From: Anaerolineae bacterium
GTDB lineage: Bacteria > Chloroflexota > Anaerolineae > Aggregatilineales > Phototrophicaceae
Direction of reading: 5' to 3'
Assembly: GCA_022841825.1 (NCBI GenBank)
Contig: JALHQT010000004.1
Coordinates: 310,001-374,000, forward strand
DNA length: 64,000 bases
In this document: positions 31,847-40,364 of the stretch, piece after piece
Layout of the letters: every line of letters begins with the position of its first letter
How positions within the stretch are numbered: position 1 is the first letter of the stretch
The notes under the pieces: generated by a model
What the model saw: only the letters and a program-made list of their open reading frames with translations
Told to the model about the DNA's origin: nothing
The model's database searches: none
Translations under genes and position numbers: made by a program

Positions 31847-34417
31847 TTATTCCGCTCGCAGCGCCCGCGCGGTGACGATCTGCGTCAGGCGGTGGGCAGG
31901 ATAAACCCCCGCCAGCAGCGCGGCGACGATGGCGACGCCGAGCGCCGTCAGGAACTCGTCAGGCGTCAGAGTGAGCTGCATCGTCCACCCGAATGATCGC
32001 ACGTTGATGACGAAGATCAGCACCACCGCCAGCGCCAGACCAATCGGCAGCGCCAGGATGCCCGCCGTCGCGCCCATCAGCCCCGTCTGGATCAGGGTGT
32101 AGTTCCAAAGCTGGCGCGGCGTCAGACCGATGGCGCGCATTGTGCCGTACTGCCGCGTTTGTTCCAGTTGCAGCGAGAGCAGTGCGCTAAGGATGCCAAT
32201 GAAGGCGACGACGGTCGCCAGCAGGCGCAGTGCAATCGTGATCGAGAAGGCGCGCTCGAAGACCTCGAACACGCTGGCGCGCAGGTCGCTGTTGCTTTGA
32301 GCACGCAGATCCGTGCCTGCCAGCGCCTGACGGATGCTTTCGAGCACGGCGGATCGATCAGCGTCGGGAGCGACGAATACTGCAATGTTCGAGATGAAAC
32401 GATCGTTATAGAACTGGCGATAGATGGGATCAGTCATGAAGACCGTCCCCTGATCGACGGCATAGTCATAGAAGATGCCGATGACTTCAAAGGTCTGCTC
32501 GCCCTGGTCTGTCAGCAGCGTCAGTCGGTTCTTCTCTGGGGTGATGCCGCGCCGGATCGCGAACGGTTCGCTGACCATGACTGCGCCGTCCATCAGGCGC
32601 TGCCAGTACTGCTCGCGGGGTACGCCGAGCCATGCGAAGGTGCGCCGCTGCGTGACGTCAGCATCGGCGATGGAGAGGTTGACGGGAGGAAGGTTGGGGT
32701 AATCGGGCGCGCTGACAGTCGTTTGCCTGCCTGTCACAACCGAAGCGATGCCGGGAACTGCCCGAACGACCTCTGCAAGCGCCGGATCGACATCCGCCGT
32801 AATGCGCGTGGCAGTCACGGTTGGCGGCGAGATGTAGATGTCTGCGCCCAGCGTCGTATCCAGCCAGTCCGCCACCGTGGTGCGGAAGCTGGTGATCATG
32901 ATGCTGACGCCGACGATGACGCTGATCGCGATGGTGAGTGCGGCGACGGCGACGGCTGTGCGGCTGAGGGAGCGCGAAACGGCGCGGGGTGCCATGCGAC
33001 CGAGGACGCCGAATGGGCGCTCGAAAATGGCTGGCGCGACACGCATGAACGCGACGAGCACCGCCGGGGTGAAAAGCGCGCCGCCGATGACGATTGCGAA
33101 CAAACCGAGGAACGCGACGACGATGTTGAGGGTGGGCAGCAGGAGCAGCACAGCGCCGAGTACACAGAATACGACAGCCGCGAGCGTGAGCAGTGGCAGC
33201 AGCCGACGCGTACTCTGTTCCGCTTCGGAACGTCGCATACTGCCGACTGGGGGCGTGCGCGTCGCATCAAACGAGGGTACGAGCGCAGCGCCGAGGCTGG
33301 CGAGTAATCCGACGCCCGCGCCTTTGAGCAGCGTGAACGGCATGACCGTGACGCGCTGGACATCAACCGAGAAATAGAGGTCGGAGATGGTTTGCGCCAC
33401 CAGACCTACCGCTGCGCGTCCGAAGATGATCCCCAATCCCAATCCAAGCGCGATACCGATCACGCTGAGGAGGAGTGCTTCGCTGAGGATCAGCGTGAAG
33501 ATCTGGTGCCGCGTTGCTCCCAATGCGCGCAGGATGCCGATGATCGGGCGGCGCTGTACGACGCTGAATGTGACGGTGTTGTAGATGAGGAACAAGCCGA
33601 CGACCAGCGCCAAGAGGCTGAGTGCCTGGAGGTTCAGCTCGAAGGCGGCGGTCATTTGCTGCACCGCGCCGTTCTGCTCGGCGGGCGTCGTGATGGTCGC
33701 GCCTGGGGGCAGGATCGCCTCGATGGCAGCCAGGTCGTAGCCTTCCGGCAGGATCAGGTCAATGCGGCTGATCGTGCCGGGCTGTCCCACAAGCTCCTGC
33801 GCAGTGGCGATGTCGGTCAGAACCAGCGTTTCGAGCGCCTGCGCGCTCGTCTCGTTCTCCGCCGCGATCAGCCCTGCGACGCGCACCAGGGTGTCGCGCC
33901 CTTTGGGGCGCAGGGTGATCCTATCGCCCGGCTGAACGCCATAGCGTTCGGCTAATGTCTGGCTGATGAGGACGGTATTCGGCTCGGCGATAAAGGTGTT
34001 GAGCGCCTCGAAGGCGGTTTGTTCATCCCCTTCGACATTCACAGTCGTCAGGTAAGCGCGGAAGGGCGGTTCTGCGAAGGGATCGACCCCCAGAAGGAGC
34101 AAGGGCTGGTCTCCGACATCAACACCGGTGACGTACTCTTCTATGATAGGCGCAGCCTCGCGGATGCCGAGTTCCAGGCGGATGCGCTCGTAGACTTCGG
34201 TCGGCAGCCCGCCCGTGCCGCCAATGATCTGGTGGGTCGCTCTGCCGGTTACCGTCTGAGTACTGAGTCCGAAAGCGCGGCTGGCGCTGCCGTTGGCGAT
34301 ATCGATGGCGATGACAACGGCGACGCCAAGGGCAACGCCGAGGACAAACAGGATGCTTTGAAGCAGTCGGCGGCTGATATAGCGCCCAGCCAGGCGCAGG
34401 ATGATCGGTTGGGGCAT
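31847..34417 (-). CDS. MacB/FtsX-type ABC transporter permease
   Basis: 856 residues. An N-terminal helix (~17-38) leads into an extracytoplasmic MacB-like domain. The first FtsX module has helices at about 275-300, 312-340 and 365-385. A second set begins at ~415-460, followed by another large outside domain and a final module of three helices at ~740-850, ending in AGVYPAHR. This double-FtsX layout is typical of lipoprotein- or peptide-handling mechanotransmission transporters. No ATPase is joined. An ABC ATPase lies 0.7 kb upstream, but a terminator separates them. AGAGG lies 11 bases before the ATG. Confidence 0.93.
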   Translation of the reverse strand: MPQPIILRLAGRYISRRLLQSILFVLGVALGVAVVIAIDIANGSASRAFGLSTQTVTGRATHQIIGGTGGLPTEVYERIRLELGIREAAPIIEEYVTGVDVGDQPLLLLGVDPFAEPPFRAYLTTVNVEGDEQTAFEALNTFIAEPNTVLISQTLAERYGVQPGDRITLRPKGRDTLVRVAGLIAAENETSAQALETLVLTDIATAQELVGQPGTISRIDLILPEGYDLAAIEAILPPGATITTPAEQNGAVQQMTAAFELNLQALSLLALVVGLFLIYNTVTFSVVQRRPIIGILRALGATRHQIFTLILSEALLLSVIGIALGLGLGIIFGRAAVGLVAQTISDLYFSVDVQRVTVMPFTLLKGAGVGLLASLGAALVPSFDATRTPPVGSMRRSEAEQSTRRLLPLLTLAAVVFCVLGAVLLLLPTLNIVVAFLGLFAIVIGGALFTPAVLVAFMRVAPAIFERPFGVLGRMAPRAVSRSLSRTAVAVAALTIAISVIVGVSIMITSFRTTVADWLDTTLGADIYISPPTVTATRITADVDPALAEVVRAVPGIASVVTGRQTTVSAPDYPNLPPVNLSIADADVTQRRTFAWLGVPREQYWQRLMDGAVMVSEPFAIRRGITPEKNRLTLLTDQGEQTFEVIGIFYDYAVDQGTVFMTDPIYRQFYNDRFISNIAVFVAPDADRSAVLESIRQALAGTDLRAQSNSDLRASVFEVFERAFSITIALRLLATVVAFIGILSALLSLQLEQTRQYGTMRAIGLTPRQLWNYTLIQTGLMGATAGILALPIGLALAVVLIFVINVRSFGWTMQLTLTPDEFLTALGVAIVAALLAGVYPAHRLTQIVTARALRAE

Positions 34418-34439
34418 CGAATGGCTGCCTCTACAGCGT

Positions 34440-34472
34440 TTTGTGAATTCAGTTTGTTCTGAATATCACAAA
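34440..34472. promoter_or_regulatory. 33-bp operator-like dyad before the permease
   Basis: TTTGTGAATTCAG (34440-34452) and CTGAATATCACAAA (34459-34472) are inverted copies that differ by one inserted base, around a six-base centre. The site lies 23-55 bases before the permease ATG. The outer arms TGTGA/TCACA recall CRP-type half-sites, though the spacing is far too wide for one CRP site. An AT-rich dyad like this is more likely an operator than a terminator. Confidence 0.45.
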
Positions 34473-34528
34473 TGGTAGCCGGAGATGCTTAGTCGCGCAT
34501 GAATGAGAGCGAGGTGGATAGAGGGAGC

Positions 34529-34558
34529 AAAAACAGAGGTTGACACAGACAACCTCTG
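34529..34558 (-). terminator. Terminator between the HEAT gene and the permease
   Basis: On the minus strand CAGAGGTTG, loop TCTGTGT and CAACCTCTG form a 9-bp stem followed directly by TTTTT. It ends the ATPase-HEAT unit 29 bases past the HEAT stop codon, so the permease is probably transcribed separately. Confidence 0.85.
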
Positions 34559-34586
34559 CGAATTTGCATCATTGGGCGAGTGCGGG

Positions 34587-35030
34587 TCAGGACTCTTGAA
34601 TTTGCGTCTCAGGTTCTGGCTCCGTGTCGTCGCAGTAGCCGAGGCGACGCAGCGACTGGAGCGCGGTATCACGAAATTTGTCGTGATCGGAGTTGAGCAG
34701 TCGGCGGAGCGCAGGGATAGCGCGCGCATCTCCGAGCTTGCCAAGCGCCTCTGCCGCATAGAGAGGCGTCTGATAGCCAGGCGCGTGCAGTGCCTGAATG
34801 AGCGGCTCGACTGCGCGAGCATCGCCCAGCATCCCGAGCATGAGCGCTGCGCGACCGCGCGCTATGGTGTCTTCGTTCTGGTTCGTGACGACGAAGATGA
34901 GGTTGCGGATCGCTTCTTCGCCCCCGATCATGCCGAGCTTCATGATGGCTGTGCGACGTCGATCCTTGTTGACATCGCGCAGCTCGGCGAGGACTTGTCT
35001 GAGGTTAGGAACCGGGTCTGGCATGATCAA
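34587..35030 (-). CDS. HEAT-repeat protein
   Basis: 147 residues built from HEAT/PBS-lyase-type helical repeats (RRRTAIMKLGMIGGEEAIRNLI; GRAALMLGMLGDARAVEPLIQAL; AAEALGKLGDARAIPALRRLL), with an acidic tail ending ETQIQES. Such repeats mediate protein binding. TTG at 35030 has AAAGG at good spacing; an ATG two codons later (35024) is the alternative. It follows the ABC ATPase on the same strand within about 120 bases and is closed by a terminator, so it may regulate or scaffold that ATPase. Confidence 0.82.
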   Translation of the reverse strand: MIMPDPVPNLRQVLAELRDVNKDRRRTAIMKLGMIGGEEAIRNLIFVVTNQNEDTIARGRAALMLGMLGDARAVEPLIQALHAPGYQTPLYAAEALGKLGDARAIPALRRLLNSDHDKFRDTALQSLRRLGYCDDTEPEPETQIQES

Positions 35031-35045
35031 ATGCCCAACCTTTCA

Positions 35046-35150
35046 TTAATCCCCACAACCCAAAAAACGGGCTGGGGCTTGCGACACTGTCGTAGAACTG
35101 TCAAGCGCAACGAGCAGAGGCGGCGCATGATAAAGAGGCTGCGCCGTCAT
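35046..35150 (-). CDS. Possible 34-residue ORF overlapping the ATPase stop
   Basis: Its ATG (35150-35148) overlaps the TGA of the ABC ATPase as ATGA, with GGAGGGGG just upstream inside the ATPase. It reads 34 codons and stops at 35046, before the HEAT gene. The sequence has no clear domain (a few Pro and one Cys). Overlap coupling favours translation, but composition is neutral and chance is possible. Confidence 0.3.
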   Translation of the reverse strand: MTAQPLYHAPPLLVALDSSTTVSQAPARFLGCGD

Positions 35151-35899
35151 GCCCCCTCCAATACTGGCAGAGGTGTGTGCTGCAAAACTGCGACTCTGCC
35201 TGATGTGATTTCGAGCTTTCCTTCGTGAATGCGGCAGACGCGGTCTGCAAGCGGCACAATTTCCGGGTTGTGCGTCGCCATAACGAGCGTGCGACCCGCA
35301 CTGCGAGTCAATTCCAGCAGCAGTTGTGTGATTGACTCTCCGGTGTCCTCGTCAAGGTTGCCGGTCGGCTCATCGGCAAGGATGATCGCTGGCTCATGCA
35401 CGAGCGCGCGGGCGATGGCGATTCGCTGCTGCTCGCCACCACTGAGGCGATCCGGAAACGCTGCGGCACGCCCATCCAACCCGACACGTTCCAGCAGCGC
35501 GTGCCCACGTTTCGCCGCGCTTGCTTTTGCTTCGCCGCGCAGTTCCAGGGGGAGCGTGATGTTTTCCAGCACGGTTAGGGTGGGGATGAGGTTGAAGAAC
35601 TGGAAGACAATGCCAATGTGGTCGCGGCGAAATAACGTCAGTTGTCGCTCATCGAGTGTGGTGACATTCGTACCGCCGATGAGAATGCTCCCAGAGTCGG
35701 CTTTGTCGATGCCACTGATGAGGTTGAGAAGGGTGCTCTTGCCGCTGCCGCTCTTGCCGAGAATGACGAAGAATTCGCCTTCATGAATATCGAGGTCAAC
35801 ACTATCGAGGACGACACGGGTGCGACCCCCTTCAGCGTAGACCTTATGCAGCCCCCGAATTTGGAGCAGAGACGAGTTCTGGAGACTATCGATATTCAT
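35147..35899 (-). CDS. ABC transporter ATP-binding protein (LolD/MacB type)
   Basis: 250 residues. Walker A is GKSGSGKST, the Q-loop region [16 protein letters not shown] matches the LolD/FtsE group, the signature is LSGGEQQR, and Walker B is IILADEPT followed by the H-loop ATHNPE. Proteins of this type power MacB/FtsX permeases. The nearest FtsX permease is downstream at 31847-34417, and I infer they pair, although a terminator makes them separate transcripts. All catalytic motifs are intact. Confidence 0.95.
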   Translation of the reverse strand: MNIDSLQNSSLLQIRGLHKVYAEGGRTRVVLDSVDLDIHEGEFFVILGKSGSGKSTLLNLISGIDKADSGSILIGGTNVTTLDERQLTLFRRDHIGIVFQFFNLIPTLTVLENITLPLELRGEAKASAAKRGHALLERVGLDGRAAAFPDRLSGGEQQRIAIARALVHEPAIILADEPTGNLDEDTGESITQLLLELTRSAGRTLVMATHNPEIVPLADRVCRIHEGKLEITSGRVAVLQHTPLPVLEGA

Positions 35900-36108
35900 A
35901 CGAACATTGTACCTGTGTCTTCTTCCAATTGCGATGCATGACTTGTATTGTTCCGAATTTCACAGATACATCATAAAAACGGTCCATGAGCGCACAATGA
36001 TAGACTCCTATGGAGACTATAGTGCTTACGCCACATTTCGAGGAGCTAACAATTCGACAGAACTGCTTCCCACATAATTGTCAGGTTTTTACAAGGGATT
36101 GCGACTGG

Positions 36109-36139
36109 AAAAAAGTACGGCTGCATCGGGCAGCCGTAC
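36109..36139 (-). terminator. Terminator of the ParB-like gene
   Basis: On the minus strand GTACGGCTGC, loop CCGAT and GCAGCCGTAC make a perfect 10-bp stem followed by TTTTTT. It begins four bases after the ParB-like stop codon. Confidence 0.92.
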
Positions 36140-36143
36140 GCTG

Positions 36144-36584
36144 TTAGTTCCAACAGGGGGTCCGAAGCTCGATCACGGACGCTTCAATGTACTGCTGACC
36201 ATGATAGCGCATGACCGAGATGCGGTGGTGACCATCGACGACGTAGTACTGGTCTCCAAACTTGTAGAGTTGTACCGGGGGGAGGTATTCGCCTTGCAGA
36301 TAAGCGAGGTGGATAGCGATCCAGCGATCCTGAACATAATCGACGCGGGGGAGAAAGTCCGCGTTGAAGTCATTGCTGCGGTCGAGGCTGCCAACAATCC
36401 GGCTCAGTTCAATCGTCTGAACGCCGCGATCAATCCGGTCATAGATGGGGCATTCGGTCGGGCTGAATATGCGCAGGTGGCTGGGTTTGGCGGTCAACTT
36501 GCGGCTGACACTGCGCCACCAGGCTGCCGTGCGGGCGTGCTGAAATTCGTGTGCGGCTGCAATTCGTGAGTGATTCTGGGACAT
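36144..36584 (-). CDS. ParB/sulfiredoxin-fold domain protein
   Basis: 146 residues from ATG 36584. The C-terminal part carries the ParB N-domain/sulfiredoxin signature: LPPVQLYKFGDQYYVVDGHHRISVMRYHG, where GHHR stands at the CTP/ATP-binding GERR position. The N-terminal ~50 residues are basic and helical (RTAAWWRSVSRKLTAKPSH). No HTH domain or ParA neighbour is present, so chromosome partition is unlikely. Stand-alone members are known as small nucleotide-binding or nuclease-like proteins of unclear role. A 60-residue gene lies 64 bases upstream on the same strand, so the two form a probable pair. Confidence 0.82.
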   Translation of the reverse strand: MSQNHSRIAAAHEFQHARTAAWWRSVSRKLTAKPSHLRIFSPTECPIYDRIDRGVQTIELSRIVGSLDRSNDFNADFLPRVDYVQDRWIAIHLAYLQGEYLPPVQLYKFGDQYYVVDGHHRISVMRYHGQQYIEASVIELRTPCWN

Positions 36585-36648
36585 GATGCCTGTCTCCACG
36601 TACCAATCTCATTGGAGAGTGGGGGTGAGGCGCATGTGCCCCACCCGA

Positions 36649-36831
36649 TTAGTTGTCGTAGACGCTGATTTCGGGAACCTGCATCTGCGCGCGCTGCTCG
36701 CTTTCGTTCTGCGAGTCCTGCTTGATCCAGCGGATGATCTGGCTGACAAAACGCTCACGTTCTGCCTGTGCGATCATGTCCTGCTGCTTTTGCCGGGCGA
36801 GCATTTGCTCGGTGTATGGGTGGTTCATCAT
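36649..36831 (-). CDS. Small helical protein upstream of the ParB-like gene
   Basis: 60 residues, polar and strongly helical (TEQMLARQKQQDMIAQAERERFVSQIIRWIKQDSQNESEQ). GGGAGAAAG lies about 8-14 bases before the ATG. No family is recognised. It leads the ParB-like gene by 64 bases on the same strand and is probably co-transcribed with it. Confidence 0.6.
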   Translation of the reverse strand: MMNHPYTEQMLARQKQQDMIAQAERERFVSQIIRWIKQDSQNESEQRAQMQVPEISVYDN

Positions 36832-37036
36832 GGTTGCTTTCTCCCTGAGTAATCACATTTGACACCCTCAGTAAACCATATTCGCGGTTTAGCATCATCA
36901 TGCGCGCGGCGGGTTTTCGCCCCGCCTTTTGGCGGAGACGATTCTCTGCCTATCGCACAGGATTGATGTTTGAATTCCGCAACACTGGTTTTGGCTGTAC
37001 AATGATTGATGACCTGACCTGAGAAAGATCGGCGTA

Positions 37037-38275
37037 ATGCTGACAGTAGACCAGGCGATTGCCATCATTGTGCGCTTTCAGGCGGCAGCCCCGCCTGCGG
37101 CAGCCGAAAAATTGCAGGAAGTGACGGATTTGCTGCGGCATCTCGAGTCTGAGGTGAAGTCTCTCAACACGCAGCTAGAAGATGCTATGGCGACGGCGAC
37201 ATTGAGCGCCAACCAGCTTGCCTTATTCACCAGTGGGGCGGCTGGCGAATCGCGCTCTCGCATGAATGGGCACGACCGCAGCGTGACCGACCAGCTCGCC
37301 GATATCTTTGATGCGATTACGACTGCGGAGACAGTGAGCGCTTTTTCACATGGCGCTTCGAGCCTGGGGATTGGCGATCGGGTCATCGAGTATCCAGCAC
37401 TTTCCGGTCTTTCCGCTGCTGACACGCCACAGACTGCCGAATCATCGATTGTGCAGAGCAGCGATCCTTCAGATCCGTTGAACTGGCTGAAGGAAGCCCT
37501 GCCACAGCTCTTGCTGTCGGACGACGAGCAGGAAATGCTCGAATCGGAAGTTCGAATGGCGAGTTCGCGCAAAGAAACCGCGCCCATTCTTGATCTGCTT
37601 TCTCCGCTTCAGGAGTCTCTGCGCCCCGCGATGCTGATGGTGCGTGCCCAGTCAGAACGTCTGCAATCGGGCAAGATGGGACGTCTGACCACCGAACAAT
37701 CGGCGTCCCTGCGGTCTATCCGCGACCATGCGGACAGCGCGCTGAGTCTGGTCGATTCGGTCGGACAGGTGCTGGCGGTACATCATGGTCGGCTGAGAGT
37801 CGATCTCTCGACTCTCGATGTTTCCCAGTTGATCCAGCGCGCGGTCGGGATGATGCAGCCGACGGCGCGCACCCGCGACCACCAACTCATTTTCACCAAG
37901 TCGGAAAAGTCGCTGCTGGCATATGGCGATTTCGAAATCGCCTTGATGATCCTGATCGACTTGCTGGACAACGCGATACGCTATTCACCGGTCGGCGGCG
38001 TGACGCGGATTACGATTAACGAGTTAGGCTCGCACCTTCTTGTGAATGTGGCAGACAGCGGGGTTGGTTTGACTGAGACAGATTACTTGAATGTCGGCAG
38101 ACCCTTCTGGCGGGCGACCTATCAACCGATTGTGCGGGATAACCCCGGCAGCGGGCTGCGCCTGTATCTGGCGCAGCGCCTCCTGGCGCTGCAAAACGGC
38201 GAATTGATCTTCTCTGGCGAAGCGGGTATCGGAAGCACCTTCAGTTTTACATTGCCCGCCGTTGGCGAGGTCTAA
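37037..38275 (+). CDS. Histidine-kinase-like ATPase without the phosphoacceptor His
   Basis: 412 residues, cytoplasmic. The C-terminal HATPase_c domain is complete: N-box LLDNAIRYSP (~315), G1 DSGVGL, G2 GSGLRLYLAQRLLAL, and a final GIGSTFSFTLP. The dimerisation helix reads PLQESLRPAMLMVRAQSERL where kinases have SHELRTPL, so Gln replaces the phosphoacceptor His. The N-terminal ~110 residues contain a short coiled coil. It may be a phosphatase, a kinase on a non-His partner, or a pseudo-kinase. There is no response regulator next to it. TACAAT at 36998-37003 may be part of its promoter. Confidence 0.85.
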   Translation: MLTVDQAIAIIVRFQAAAPPAAAEKLQEVTDLLRHLESEVKSLNTQLEDAMATATLSANQLALFTSGAAGESRSRMNGHDRSVTDQLADIFDAITTAETVSAFSHGASSLGIGDRVIEYPALSGLSAADTPQTAESSIVQSSDPSDPLNWLKEALPQLLLSDDEQEMLESEVRMASSRKETAPILDLLSPLQESLRPAMLMVRAQSERLQSGKMGRLTTEQSASLRSIRDHADSALSLVDSVGQVLAVHHGRLRVDLSTLDVSQLIQRAVGMMQPTARTRDHQLIFTKSEKSLLAYGDFEIALMILIDLLDNAIRYSPVGGVTRITINELGSHLLVNVADSGVGLTETDYLNVGRPFWRATYQPIVRDNPGSGLRLYLAQRLLALQNGELIFSGEAGIGSTFSFTLPAVGEV

Positions 38276-38410
38276 GCCAGTATTGTTTCAACGGACGGCA
38301 TTCATGCCGTCCGTGCACGCTCATCGCCGTTGAGCGAGATAGTGCACCATTCCTCGTGCCACGATTCGCCAGTAACGAAGTTATCCATAGTTATCCATCA
38401 TCACGTGTGA

Positions 38411-39085
38411 CTACTGCTGCTGCTCGATGGCGACAGCGGTCGCGGTCGCTGCCACGAAGGGGCGAATGCGAGTCGGCACCGCCTGGAGGGTCGCAGGATA
38501 TTCCGCAGCCTGTTCTATGCTGCCGGGAAGGTAGCGCAGATAGCCTTCGAGCGTCGGGGCAATCAGCAGGTCGCGCGTCTGTGCGACTTCGGTATCGACC
38601 AGGTTGTATTCTTCGAGGGGTGCCTCGATATTGAATACCGCAATGCCCAGGATGCCTGCCATGAACATCCCAAAGGCAGCTAAGCCGACCACCAGACCCG
38701 CACGCGCGTTGGAGCGGCGCGTGGCAGGCGTAAGGACTTTCAGACCGAGTCCGGCGTCTGGTCGGAGCGCGGTTTCCAGGTGCTGCCGCAGTTCTTCGAT
38801 GGCGGTGTCATCCTGAAGGCAGATCGGCGTGAGGTGATCGATTTCCCTGGGCAGCGTCATGGCTGTGGTGGTGACGGGGATGATAGGATGCCCGGAATCG
38901 AGCGCTGCGTAAAGCTGCTGCATCAGGCTGTTGTCATGGAGTGCATCCGGCGAGAACAGCGCAATGACCGGTGCCTTGCGCGTGCCCAGTGCCTCCTGCG
39001 CGGTATCGCCCATTGCCGCCAACTGTTGACGAAGCGCCGCGGCAGCGGCGGCATCGCGGTCACTGTGAATGAGTGAGAATGTCAT
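38411..39085 (-). CDS. TIR-like domain membrane protein (degenerate)
   Basis: 224 residues. The first ~115 align with TIR domains (MTFSLIHSDRDAAAAAALRQQL, APVIALFSPDALHD, GHPIIPV). Set against the TIR-FGE protein at 21712-23046, the catalytic Glu position reads Gln57 (SLMQQLYAAL), so NAD cleavage is not expected. A membrane helix lies at ~128-150. The C-terminal ~75 residues are outside and of unknown fold. It could bind or restrain an active TIR protein by TIR-TIR contact. The assignment to TIR is by fold pattern and is moderately sure. Confidence 0.65.
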   Translation of the reverse strand: MTFSLIHSDRDAAAAAALRQQLAAMGDTAQEALGTRKAPVIALFSPDALHDNSLMQQLYAALDSGHPIIPVTTTAMTLPREIDHLTPICLQDDTAIEELRQHLETALRPDAGLGLKVLTPATRRSNARAGLVVGLAAFGMFMAGILGIAVFNIEAPLEEYNLVDTEVAQTRDLLIAPTLEGYLRYLPGSIEQAAEYPATLQAVPTRIRPFVAATATAVAIEQQQ

Positions 39086-39239
39086 GGCAATCCTTCAGAA
39101 GCGGATGAGGTTTCACACTGCTCGGCTGAGTGCGTTAGAATGAACACTGCGAAACACGATAAAACGATCATAGCAGGCTTGGATGAGTAGAGACAGAGAG
39201 TCTCCGATACCAGCCTGAAGAAGAGAAGAGGGTAGAGTG

Positions 39240-40247
39240 ATGGCTGCGATACAGGTAGCGGTACTGGGCTTGGGGCGATTGGGTTCGTCGATAGGATTGG
39301 GGCTGCGCCGCTACAGCAAGACCAAAGACGCGCGACAAGAGTTCGCAGTCAGCGCCTATGATCCGCGTGCTGTGATGATGAGCAGTGCCGAGGGGCGCGC
39401 GGTCGCTGATCGCTTTGTGCGTTCGCCGCAGGACGCTGTCAAAGATAAGGATGTCGTCGTGATGGCGCTGCCGTATGCCGAAGTTCAGGCGACCTACCGG
39501 GCGATTGCTTCGGCGCTGCGCCAGGACGCAGTGCTGCTCGATTTCTCGCCACTCAAGCTGCCGTCGCAGGACTGGACGCAAAAGTACCTGCCAGAGACCG
39601 TGCATGTTGTGGGCGTGACGGCGATCCTGAATGCGAAGTACCTCTATGACGGCTTGGATGACGCGACGCACGCGGCGGAAGATCTTTTCGACGACGGCGG
39701 CTTCCTCCTGATGCCGGGCACGAGCGCCAACCCGGATGCTGTACAGCTTGCCGCAGACTTCGGCACGATCCTGGGTGCAACACCTCATTTTGTCGATGTG
39801 GCGGAGCATGATGGACTGGCGGCGGCGCTTGAAGGACTTCCTGCGTTGTTGGGTGTGGCGATGTTCCAGATGCTCCTGCGCAGCGCTGGCTGGAATGACG
39901 CGCGACGGGCTGGGAATCCGGCACTGGGACAGCTCATCCACCATCTTCATGACGCACACCCCGACGATCTGCGCGATTTGCTGCTGCTCAATCGTGAAAA
40001 CACGCTGCGGTACCTGAGCGAGTATATTGACGTGCTTGAAGGCTTCCGAGACGCACTTGGGCGTGGGGATCGTGGGGCGTTGGAAGAGGCGATGGTGCGC
40101 AGTGAGGCGGCATACCGCGAATGGATTCTCAAGCGCGCGAACAATCGATGGGAAGGGGGCAGTGAGCCGGACGTGTCCGCGCCATCGATGATGGAGGGAT
40201 TGTTCGGCGGCTTTCTCTCAAAGCGGATGCGCGGTGGCAAGCGGTAG
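39240..40247 (+). CDS. TyrA-like NAD(P)-binding dehydrogenase
   Basis: 335 residues from ATG 39240 (AGAGG nine bases upstream). The N-terminal Rossmann motif VLGLGRLGSSIGLGLRR and the helical dimerisation domain that follows match prephenate dehydrogenase-like and related 3-hydroxyacid-type reductases. VVVMALPYAEV and HVVGVTAIL are in the expected places. The TyrA catalytic His in the GxHPM motif is not clear here (the segment reads HVVGVTAILN), so prephenate may not be the substrate. A C-terminal basic tail (KRMRGGKR) is present. Confidence 0.82.
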   Translation: MAAIQVAVLGLGRLGSSIGLGLRRYSKTKDARQEFAVSAYDPRAVMMSSAEGRAVADRFVRSPQDAVKDKDVVVMALPYAEVQATYRAIASALRQDAVLLDFSPLKLPSQDWTQKYLPETVHVVGVTAILNAKYLYDGLDDATHAAEDLFDDGGFLLMPGTSANPDAVQLAADFGTILGATPHFVDVAEHDGLAAALEGLPALLGVAMFQMLLRSAGWNDARRAGNPALGQLIHHLHDAHPDDLRDLLLLNRENTLRYLSEYIDVLEGFRDALGRGDRGALEEAMVRSEAAYREWILKRANNRWEGGSEPDVSAPSMMEGLFGGFLSKRMRGGKR

Positions 40248-40364
40248 CAGTTTACGCTCTGTTTACATGGATTTTACCGGGACATGATGATTGGCGAAGC
40301 CATTCGCGTTACCCTGATTTGTGACTGAGCACTGCTTTGAGTCACGCTTTGGAGAGAGACACGT

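Noticed and set aside
32159-33307. 382-codon plus-strand frame opposite the permease
   Set aside because: Shadow of a long GC-rich gene; full of Asp/Gly/Arg runs with no domain, while the minus strand encodes a clear FtsX permease.
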